A stretch of DNA of 64,000 nucleotides, taken from contig JAYKKM010000149.1 in NCBI GenBank assembly GCA_035772405.1, positions 5,490,001 through 5,554,000 of the forward strand, in the 5' to 3' direction. The position numbers were made by a program, and so were the translations under genes. The notes below the pieces were generated by a model that was not told the origin of the DNA, ran no database searches, and saw only the letters and a program-made list of their open reading frames with translations. Shown here piece by piece: positions 56,800 to 64,000 of the stretch. The stretch is from Chrysogorgia sp. JL179-B06 (taxonomy: Eukaryota; Cnidaria; Anthozoa; Scleralcyonacea; Chrysogorgiidae). The first letter of the stretch is position 1. Each line of letters opens with the position of its first letter.

Positions 56800-58038
56800 A
56801 TGAACACTAGTGAAAAAGAGTTGCTTCCTGGATATAGACGTCGTGAAATATCTGCTATCAAAGGCACAAGAACCCGTCATGTTGTGACGCTGAACCCCAA
56901 CAAAGCCAATCCAGGGGAGGAGTTATACATCGATATCCCGAAAACAAAGGGCAACACTTGTTTGATACCCTCCAGTCTCCATCTTCTATTCGACTTTAAA
57001 AGTTCGAACGCGAAATCATGGTTTCTTAACAACCTTTCAAGACTACTACTTGAGAGACTGGTGATAAAACTAGCTGGCGAGTCCGTGTACGACAATAGTG
57101 GTGAAAGCGTCATCGGCACGTACAAAGACCTCTGGAAATCTAACAGTGAGCGAGATCAGATGGTTGAATATGGTATAGCAAATGAGAACCTTCGAAAGCT
57201 AATCTCAAAGGACGACAGTGGCGCGGCCAGTGGAAACGTACAAAAAGTTAGCGATGGTCTGATGTTCGCTATCCACGACACTAAACAAAAGATTCGAGTC
57301 GATAAGATTCTAGAAGATCACGGTCTATATGCACCATACAACATGAACAACAACTTCAGGTACATAATCACACTACCTAAAGCGTCTGATATTATGGTGG
57401 CTCAATCTGGATCAGCTGTGGCTGGCTACACGTTGGAGAACCTTGAGTTAGAGTATGAAACTATCGAGAGTCAAGAGATTGCTAGCGAAGTGTCGTCTCT
57501 GTACGCATCAGGTAGATCTCTATCGTATGAACACATCACACTAATGAAGACTGTGGAGTGGGACAAAGGAACCACACTCGTAAACGAGAATATTAACCTA
57601 CCGAGAAAATCGATGAAAGCTGTCGTTCTACTATTCACAAACAAAACAAGAACTAACAGCGAGGAGTTCGTCTACCCAAACATAGAGTCAGTCAAACTCA
57701 CTATCGAAGGTGTGCCGAACATGGTCTACAGTCAAGGAATACCGAAATCAAGACTCTGGGGAGAAGCGAAAAGACTATTAGGGCAAGGACTAGACTCCGA
57801 CCAGCATATGACTGTCCAAAAGTTTTACAAAGACGGTTTCGCTTTGGTTGTTGACCTTAGATCTATCGAAGATAACGTGAAAGTCGCCACTGGAAAAAGG
57901 ATCGTGAACACTCAGTCAGGAATATTGATGGAAATCAATAAAGGAGCTACAACAGCGAACGTCATGTGTAGAATATTCGTACTCTCCGACGGACTCGTAA
58001 ACCTTATCAACAACGATCTGCAATCAATCCAATACTAA
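56800..58038 (+). CDS. Major capsid protein-like (probable double jelly-roll)
   Basis: 412 residues, identical in length to the Polinton 1 protein and co-linear throughout: HVVTLNPNKANPGEELYID, NAKSWFLNN, NLRKLISKDDSGAASGNV, GLYAPYNMNN, SGSAVAGYTLENLELEYET. Equal length with many substitutions means strong structural constraint, as expected for a capsid shell. The fold call is inferred from context and pattern. Confidence 0.72.
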   Translation: MNTSEKELLPGYRRREISAIKGTRTRHVVTLNPNKANPGEELYIDIPKTKGNTCLIPSSLHLLFDFKSSNAKSWFLNNLSRLLLERLVIKLAGESVYDNSGESVIGTYKDLWKSNSERDQMVEYGIANENLRKLISKDDSGAASGNVQKVSDGLMFAIHDTKQKIRVDKILEDHGLYAPYNMNNNFRYIITLPKASDIMVAQSGSAVAGYTLENLELEYETIESQEIASEVSSLYASGRSLSYEHITLMKTVEWDKGTTLVNENINLPRKSMKAVVLLFTNKTRTNSEEFVYPNIESVKLTIEGVPNMVYSQGIPKSRLWGEAKRLLGQGLDSDQHMTVQKFYKDGFALVVDLRSIEDNVKVATGKRIVNTQSGILMEINKGATTANVMCRIFVLSDGLVNLINNDLQSIQY

Positions 58039-58055
58039 AACATGTAGTATTCTAT
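58037..58055 (+). promoter_or_regulatory. Promoter-like box before the ATPase gene
   Basis: AAAACATGTAGTATTCTAT abuts the ATG at 58056. Confidence 0.5.
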
Positions 58056-58709
58056 ATGAAAACGCCTTTTAACATGCTAATTGTTGGTATGACAGCCTGT
58101 GGTAAAACACACTACCTACTGGATATGATAGAGAAAGAATACATGAATCACTTCGAATATATCATTCTTATATGTCCAACATTCGAATGGAACAAAACGT
58201 ACACAGAGTGGAAATACTTGAGAGACCCAGACTTTGTTACTATTCAGTGTGAGCAGGATAAAGTCAACGTAATTCTTAAATACGTAGCCGAGACTTACAG
58301 AGGTACCAACTCGTTGATAATACTAGACGACTGCGCTGGTGGGCAGGACGTTAAAAACAGAACAAGCGAACTAGTCAAACTAGCCTTTAGTGCTAGACAC
58401 TACAACCTGTCCACAATCGTCATAACGCAACAACTAACCTCAATTAGTAAACCATATCGTGAGAACATCTCAAAGTTAGTAACATTCTACAACCCTAACA
58501 GAAACGATATGAAAACCATCGCAGACGATTATCTCAACGGAGTTGATAAAATGGAGATTGAGAAAATAATAAAACAGTTGAAAGACAACGAGTACTCAAG
58601 ATTGGAGATACTTCTAAGGCATCCGTACTCGTACGAAGTAGTTGTTCCGCGAAAACAAAACATATCGTATATTATAGGACATGCCAAAACGCAAGACAAA
58701 AAATCTTGA
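58056..58709 (+). CDS. DNA packaging ATPase (FtsK/HerA superfamily, A32-like)
   Basis: 217 residues. P-loop GMTACGKTH at residues 11-19, Walker B SLIILDD ending at D91-D92, and VITQQ at about 122-126. The C-terminus is about 19 residues longer than in Polinton 1 and overlaps the start of the next gene by 29 nt; the extension also encodes that gene's promoter-like box. Confidence 0.92.
   Translation: MKTPFNMLIVGMTACGKTHYLLDMIEKEYMNHFEYIILICPTFEWNKTYTEWKYLRDPDFVTIQCEQDKVNVILKYVAETYRGTNSLIILDDCAGGQDVKNRTSELVKLAFSARHYNLSTIVITQQLTSISKPYRENISKLVTFYNPNRNDMKTIADDYLNGVDKMEIEKIIKQLKDNEYSRLEILLRHPYSYEVVVPRKQNISYIIGHAKTQDKKS
58657..58680 (+). promoter_or_regulatory. Promoter-like box inside the ATPase 3' end
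   Basis: AAAACATATCGTATATTATA lies 4 bp before the ATG at 58681, within the overlapping ATPase coding sequence. It is among the best matches to the box. Confidence 0.55.
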
Positions 58710-59238
58710 ACCAATTGACGATCTCATTGAAGAGATACAAGACGCAGAATCCAATATTTCGGAAGAATTAAACGACGCACCACAAGTCGACGACATACCG
58801 GAAGTTGACGATACCCCACAAACTGATGTGGACAAAAAACGAGACGAGCTGACTAGACTTGCTGAGGATGGAGAACTGAACAAATCAGTCGCTTACATCA
58901 AAAAAGCGTCAAGCAAAGTAATAGACAAACTGTACGTCGAGTACGAACGTAAAAGGACGCAGAAAGCTAACGAGTTCCTGACTGACCTACTTATTAGCAA
59001 GTTTAGTAGTACTCTTGGAGGATTCGACGCTATCGAAGACCCTGAAGAGCTAGCTAACGAACTAAAGAAAGACGAGCTCTTAAAACGTGACGTATATCGC
59101 ATAGTCGAGAAAGTAAGACCCTACTTACCACTAATCGGCATTTTATCTGGTGGAGTCACTGTTGGTAAGCACGTGTACAACCACTCTTATAAACCCTCTG
59201 AGTCTAGCGAAGAAGAAGGGTACGACACTGTCTACTAA
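58681..59238 (+). CDS. Polinton protein of unknown function, one C-terminal membrane segment
   Basis: 185 residues, homologue of 12652-13140: basic start MPKRKTKN, acidic middle, SVAYIKKASSKVIDKLYVEY, NEFLTDLLISKFSSTLGGFD, a hydrophobic YLPLIGILSGGVTVGKHV segment and an acidic tail (ESSEEEGYD). Same position after the ATPase in both elements. Confidence 0.82.
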   Translation: MPKRKTKNLEPIDDLIEEIQDAESNISEELNDAPQVDDIPEVDDTPQTDVDKKRDELTRLAEDGELNKSVAYIKKASSKVIDKLYVEYERKRTQKANEFLTDLLISKFSSTLGGFDAIEDPEELANELKKDELLKRDVYRIVEKVRPYLPLIGILSGGVTVGKHVYNHSYKPSESSEEEGYDTVY

Positions 59239-59277
59239 CAGGTCCCACCACACTTTTCCAAACTGTGTATATTCCTA

Positions 59278-59595
59278 ATGGATCCAACTTTTGGAAGACC
59301 GTCCTTGTATCGCCGTGTTCTACACTACTCTCCAAGGCTCCAGCGCTCATACAAAGTAATGATCGCTGAATCCTTGGAGAGTAGTGTAGAACGTGTGGAA
59401 TCAGTGGAGGAAAAGATAGTGAGACTCAACGAAGAGTTGTTATGGATCTACCAGATTATAGAGCTCAAACGACAACTATTCACTAAGAGTAGTGAAGAAC
59501 GCGAGGAACAAGACAAGAGGTTTAAACATACTGTATTGGGGAAAAGGATGACCAGTCGTAAAAGAGAGTTACGGCTTCTCACTCCTACTAGCTAA
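59278..59595 (+). CDS. Small charged helical protein containing a micro-MITE
   Basis: 105 residues: MDPTFGRPSLYRRVL, then a stretch encoded by a 74-bp hairpin element (59318-59391), then a long charged coiled coil (VEEKIVRLNEELLWIYQIIE, SSEEREEQDKRFK). The insertion with its 4-bp duplication is a multiple of three, so the frame is kept. AACTGTGTATATTCCTA precedes the ATG. No homologue in Polinton 1. Coding status is likely because the frame survived the insertion. Confidence 0.5.
   Translation: MDPTFGRPSLYRRVLHYSPRLQRSYKVMIAESLESSVERVESVEEKIVRLNEELLWIYQIIELKRQLFTKSSEEREEQDKRFKHTVLGKRMTSRKRELRLLTPTS
59318..59391. mobile_element. 74-bp micro-MITE (hairpin) in a Polinton gene
   Basis: Perfect 20-bp arms (TTCTACACTACTCTCCAAGG and its reverse complement), flanked by a 4-bp direct repeat CGTG (59314-59317 and 59392-59395). 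The arm ends resemble the GTAGTATAGAAC terminus of Polinton 1. Confidence 0.75.
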
Positions 59596-59634
59596 GACGT
59601 GTCTCATTCTAACGAATTTTATCTCGCTCCATTT

Positions 59635-59736
59635 TAGTAGTCTCGAAAGTGGGGTTAACAGCGAACTTTTTCAATTTTGATTGCGAAGCATGAAAAAATG
59701 GAAAAATGCGCTGGTAGCCCCACTTTCTATACTACT
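59635..59736 (-). repeat. Polinton 2 right terminal inverted repeat
   Basis: 102 bp matching the left TIR without the MITE. It contains both the outer terminus and its inner inverted relative (AGTAGTCTCGAAAGTGGGG), so it folds on itself. Confidence 0.88.
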
Positions 59737-59742
59737 TATTAC
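59737..59742. repeat. Target-site duplication of Polinton 2 (right)
   Basis: TATTAC, one mismatch to TATTAT at 43217-43222. Confidence 0.85.
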
Positions 59743-60223
59743 TACAGCAGAACAATAGACGAAATATGCTTCCATTGCTTCACAACAAGAAATACTTCTC
59801 ATTGGTGATACTGGATACAAAGAAAGGGTACTGGCACATCGAGTTAGACCATGAATCCAGCATGCTGTACACCTTCAATACACCTTTCGGTCGATATAGA
59901 TTTAAGCGTTTACCGTTTGGTGTAGTTGTTTCTCAGGACATCTTCCAGCGAAAGCTAGACGACATCTACAGAAACATCCGTAATGTTAATGGAATAGCTG
60001 ACGACATCATAATTTCTGGTTCCACGCAGGAAGAGTATGACCAGGCTTTTGTCAACATGCTTGAAGCCAGTCGAGCAAATAATGATAGTCTTAACTCCGA
60101 GAAACTACAATTCAAGCAACAGAGTGTCAACTTCTATGGCTACACCCTAACAAAAGGTGTCGTCCCAGCAGCCGATAATTATAAATTTGTTATTGAACAA
60201 ATTAAGGTTAATAAAAGGGAGTG
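59743..60223 (+). pseudogene. Gypsy Pol, right part: second half of reverse transcriptase
   Basis: It continues the RT broken at 43222: YSRTIDEI, then after a 2-base frame disturbance LPLLHNKKYFSLVILDTKKG, TPFGRYRFKRLPFG and the catalytic IADDIIISG, ending VNFYGYTLTKG before similarity stops near 60223. RNase H, integrase and the 3' LTR are not found, so this Gypsy copy is also 3'-truncated. Confidence 0.85.
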
Positions 60224-60442
60224 AGAGATAATACAATCTCTTAGCCTGGAGCAGCCGCTGTTTCCCACATGGCAAACATAAAATTACTCTCAGGTGCAAA
60301 AGCAAGATAAGCAATGAAAACCACTTTAGTACTCAGATTAAGAAATAGATTAAACCAAACCTAAACTCTTATCAAAATATAATACCTACCAAAACATTCC
60401 GCCTTGAGGCAACGGTATAAGTGAATTCGGCAAAAGAGGCGG
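60224..60442. other. Junction between Gypsy and DIRS-like remnants
   Basis: No coding region and no target duplication recognised; the border of the two retroelements lies somewhere here. Confidence 0.4.
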
Positions 60443-61140
60443 TTGATCATTCTGTCCACAAACCAGGAGCAAGAGTTCACAAGAAAAGCGTTCTATAAGC
60501 AGAGTTTTCAAAAACCATGCCTGCACAGAAAAAGAGGTCGTTCGGCTACTCCTAACCCGACGTGCTCGCCCAACACGAACGAGCAGCCAGTTCTTCAGCA
60601 ACGCCGGTTTCAAGCTCGACGCCAACTCCTGCTAGACCAATTGTTCCACCAAACCAAAAAAAAAAAAAAGAACGCAGAAACTTCACTAGAAGATATGTCT
60701 AGTGAAGTGTTACAACTCCTGTTGGCTCAACATCACCTGCCTCTGACTGGTTCACGTCGTGTGAGATGTTTGAACCGACTCCAAATGCACACAATGCTAC
60801 ACGCCCAGTGCCAACAGCAACGCCACCACCAGACCAGAAACACCATTTTGGACTCCAACGACCGCAGTCTTCTCCACCGTCATCCCTCGGATCTTGGCGA
60901 TTTGGTGATAAGTTAGTACCACTATTAACTCAACGCCTTGACAAGGCACAGCCACAAACTCCGTGCAGCCAAACTGAGCCAAGCCCCCCCGAAACACGTG
61001 CATTTCCCCACCAGTCCTCCAACGTTTTGGGGTAATTCCGTCTCACGTTTCCCAGCTCTTGGAATCGCTTTATTCCACCGTTTCCCCCGCCATTGCCGCC
61101 CTTCACAGTCACAGTCCTGCAGATCTGCCTACCAGTAGTT
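60443..61140 (+). pseudogene. DIRS-like retrotransposon, first ORF remnant with SAP-like motif
   Basis: A Ser/Pro/Gln-rich frame contains MSSEVLQLLLAQHHLPLTGS followed by RVRCLNRLQMH, resembling the SAP-like motif of DIRS first ORFs. A poly-A run at 60657-60670 marks a compositional break. Frames shift repeatedly. Confidence 0.5.
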
Positions 61141-62780
61141 TTCCCAACAACCGCTTGCTAACCACTTGCCAAAGAAGCTGACACAGTCAATCCTGAATGG
61201 TGGAGTACGTCGATTTTGCGTCACTTTTACCCGAGAACGTATTGGACCTGCACCCCCATTCTGCCTTTTCGCTTTTCATTTCATTTGATGGTTCGAGTGT
61301 TACAAATTTCCTCTTCCCACCCAATCCCGGGGTCCTTCTAAAAGACTAAAAATTGATTCCTTGGACAAATGGCTCACACTGCTTTTTCAATTTTACTCGT
61401 CGGTAGTTGTTTCTCGTTTTCCCCCCTTAAGGCATCACATCTATTGTCTTATCAGCAGATTATCCGTTCTAACCGCCCGAAAATTTCGAGGTCTTGCATG
61501 GGTATTCGTACGACATAGATTTTCGGCGAAAAGCTGCCAAAAAACCCTTCCCTTAACTGGGGGAGCGGGACCTTCAGCATCTATCTCGATAAATTTACTG
61601 GTCTAGCCTCGCACTGCCACAATTACCAAGCTAAGCCCGAAATGTTTCTCTTGTGGTAGTGCTGATCACCTAGCTGAATCATGCCCAATGTCTCTCTCTA
61701 GGTCGCCCAGTAATCCCACCCATGCACGATTCAGAACAACTCTGTGCCAATTTCAACAGGGGAAAACCATGCGCCACACAGCCTATGCCCTTTCCAACCA
61801 CCGCTGCAGCCACACTGCGGCGCTAGCCACACCCACCTGCCGCCCTTTCAACTGTTCACACCGAAGCTGCAAGCAAGAAAAAGTAAGAATTAGTGCTCTC
61901 AACCCACTCCACGTCCCTCCACACGTTTGAGAACATTTGACGCCATAATTCCCTACGGTTCGAAAGAATCCTTCAGTAACATAGCATGGTTTGCGTATTC
62001 AAAGTCCTCAAGCCAGGAGCTCATAACAGTATATTTTTGGAATCCCTCACTAATCTAAGTTTATCTGATCCTTCATTCACCCGGAATCCCTACTGTCATT
62101 TGAACCCTGACATTTGTGTCTTTTGCGTGCACTGGTTTGCGCTTTCAAATAGGTTACGGTTACAGCTGGACTTTCAAAGGAGATCCCGTTTCCTTGTTTA
62201 TTTTTGCAGAAAGATCTTGCAAAAAGCTCCTAAGAAGACATTCACCCCGGAAATTTTCGTCGAAGACAATCTACTTATCTTTCCCACCCAAGAGGTCAAA
62301 TTAAGTGTTGTCACAGCCATTTTCAAACCCGCTGAAGATCCATACAATTTCACACTTGGACGACGATTCCCTTGGTTCCTTAATCAAAGCCGATACAGGA
62401 CTTGTTCCAAAAGTCTCCAAGCGCTAAAACCATATACAGTCGGCTTTTCGTAATATCCAGTCCATCTTTGCCCAGAGTGTGACTAACTGATCATGGGATG
62501 TGTTGGAATGCCGCTACAACTATGTAACTAGAATCAGACGACCAAAGTGTCACCTCCCTTTTGGCCTTTCGATTTAGCGTACAGAGTCAACCTTATCTCG
62601 ACGCAGCTCGAAGATAGACGAAGCCACTTAACTGTCCCATGGCTAAAACCGATACTCACCGGACATGTCCTCATGCTGTCTCACCGAAATCGCCAGTCGG
62701 TCACACCTTTTCAGAAGAGCCCTGACTGGTAACTTCCATTGTTCGGTTATGTGTATGGAAGAATCTTTACTATTACATCC
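61141..62780 (+). pseudogene. DIRS-like retrotransposon, heavily decayed middle
   Basis: Broken frames without clear motifs except scattered protein-like stretches (CFRGLAWVF-like near 61490, GRRFPWFLNQSRYRTCSKSL near 62360). Assigned to the DIRS remnant by position between its first ORF and the RT/RNase H part. Confidence 0.35.
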
Positions 62781-64000
62781 CCTAAGTGCGCACGGGGAAG
62801 AGTTGGCTGTTCCCACCCGGTACCGTTTCGTTTTTAACCTTACGCTCACCTTTTCTTTTAGTCCAAAATGGAAGCTCGTATGGCTACAGACGCAGTCGAA
62901 ACTACTTAACAACCATCAAACAAGCCAAGTTCAAAACGTACTACACATGTTGGCGCGGATATTTCTTCTCGTGGAACCTGCGCCAGGTCACACTGTCTCC
63001 TCACCACTTTGTGTAAATTACTTTACTCTCTCTTTACTGAGGCTAACAACCATCCCTATTTGCCCCGGGGAAGACCTTTCCCCCCATCTCCAGAAACCGG
63101 TACTCGAATTCTTAGGAATACACCCTAGAGTTCGAAAGACCAAAATGGATGAGCTTTTCTGAAATAAGCTTGCGCCTGAGGAAGCTTGGGGCTCACCTCA
63201 AAACAGCCGTATGCTCCTGAGGCTAAAAACATCAGTGCCCCGATCTTGTAGCTGCCGAATCTGGTGCCTTAATCGGTCATCTAGGCTCAGTTCGTCGTGT
63301 CGTCGTGCTCCCGGCCCACCAAACGGGTCCTTGCTCCAACGGAGTAGAAACAGTCAGAACGCGAAGAGTCCTTAGGTGTCACCCAACCTGTCGAGGTCGT
63401 GCTTACCGGGCTCAGGTGATTCTCGGCTCTGGTGGTTTCACAAAAAGATTTGTTACGTGGATAGTTTTCTTTTGAAAGCTGAATCAATTTTGGAATGGGG
63501 TCTCACTTTTTTCTCGAGGCAATCCAAACCCAGTCCCCCGATCTTGAGCTTTTCACAGACGCATCTGGTTCGATAGGCTACGGGGGGTTTCCTAGCTAAC
63601 GAATGTTCCAAGGAAAGTGGCTCCCCCACCAAAACACTTCAAAGGAGCCCTAGGAAAATCTATAGAATGGCTAAGAGCTTTTCCCGATTTACGTAGCTTG
63701 CAAACTCTATCGGTGGTCACAAGGTGGGCTAACAAACGGATAGTTTTCTGGTCCGACAATCAATCTGTTGTCGAAATCTTAAACTCGAAGAGATCAAAAT
63801 CAGATACGATCATGACCTTAGGTCATCCGGCCATTACATTACACACCCTATAATTACAACTGTTTTTTTCGCAAGCCCGACATGTTCCCGGGGTGTAAAC
63901 AATGGTATATGCCGATGCTTTGTCTCGATTTCAGATGGATCGATTCAGAACACTGGCTCCGGAACGCCTCCACTCTGCCAGTAGTATCATCCGAGATTCA
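62781..64000 (+). pseudogene. DIRS-like reverse transcriptase end and RNase H
   Basis: KPVLEFLGIHPRV near 63100 corresponds to the RT end (LEFLGI) of DIRS elements. FWNGVSLFSRQ at about 63490 and a broken TDAS-type start of RNase H follow, with FQGKWLPHQ near 63605, IVFWSDNQSVVEILNSKRSK at about 63740-63800, and DALSRFQMDRFRTLAP near 63915-63960. All are in shifting frames with stops. Loss of frame is far advanced, so this is an old copy; the element runs off the window. Confidence 0.7.

Larger units (their letters stand above)
43223..59736. mobile_element. Polinton/Maverick element 2 (16,514 bp)
   Basis: It starts AGTAGTATAGAAAGTGGGGC and ends with the reverse complement, with terminal inverted repeats of about 100 bp (longer on the left because of a MITE) and a 6-bp target duplication with one mismatch. 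Every gene shared with Polinton 1 is open here: polymerase, zinc-ribbon protein, small membrane proteins, nuclease, fibre-like protein, 540-residue protein, penton-like protein, integrase, membrane protein, capsid-like protein, ATPase and the unknown acidic protein. It lies inside the reverse transcriptase of a Gypsy element. The terminus shares AGTAGTATAGAA with Polinton 1, but the rest of the TIR is different. Confidence 0.97.

Overview
The window is metazoan nuclear DNA, most probably from a cnidarian. The evidence is a split host gene (minus strand) coding for a secreted protein with von Willebrand A, HYR and galaxin-like cysteine repeats, plus a mobile-element set typical of cnidarians: two Polinton/Maverick elements, a Gypsy and a DIRS retrotransposon, a Penelope-like element, Tc1/mariner, a Mutator-like element and hairpin MITEs. 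The flanks are AT-rich and full of repeats; the Polintons are visibly richer in GC. The species cannot be fixed from sequence alone.

Layout. 1-7.2 kb: satellite-like repeats, a head-to-head pair of Penelope-like fragments (2.1-4.8 kb) and a LINE remnant. 7.2-33.2 kb: host gene on the minus strand (signal-peptide exon 33165-33246, linker exon 32894-32968, VWA exon 31796-32103, second VWA exon near 10119-10412, HYR exon 8687-8938, galaxin-like exon 7234-7412). Polinton 1 (11685-31779; 20,095 bp; exact 6-bp target duplication ATTATT) sits in one intron of this gene, 16 nt from a splice donor. 33.2-41.9 kb: non-coding, with a 3.1-kb Mutator-like element (9-bp target duplication), palindromic MITEs and minisatellites. 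42-60.2 kb: a decayed Gypsy retrotransposon whose reverse transcriptase is split by Polinton 2 (43223-59736; 16,514 bp). 60.4-64 kb: a heavily decayed DIRS-like retrotransposon running off the window.

Both Polintons carry a virus-like gene set: protein-primed family B DNA polymerase, chromodomain integrase, packaging ATPase, a capsid-like protein, a penton-like protein, a fibre-like protein with a phage-type shaft motif, a membrane protein, a BRO-N/VRR-NUC/zinc-finger nuclease, a zinc-ribbon protein resembling late transcription factors, and a run of small membrane/coiled-coil proteins. The order is largely the same when one element is reversed, but the polymerase gene is flipped. Polinton 2 has no visibly broken gene. 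Polinton 1 has a fibre gene interrupted by Tc1/mariner, a nuclease gene with a stop and no ATG, and an extra thymidine kinase module.

The least described signals are regulatory and shared by both elements: a short AAAACAYRT...GTATATTAT-like box abutting start codons, a palindromic version serving two divergent genes separated by only 17-21 bp, and CTGTGAG iterons upstream of the same small membrane gene. A working picture (inference) is a self-replicating, capsid-forming element with its own late-promoter code.
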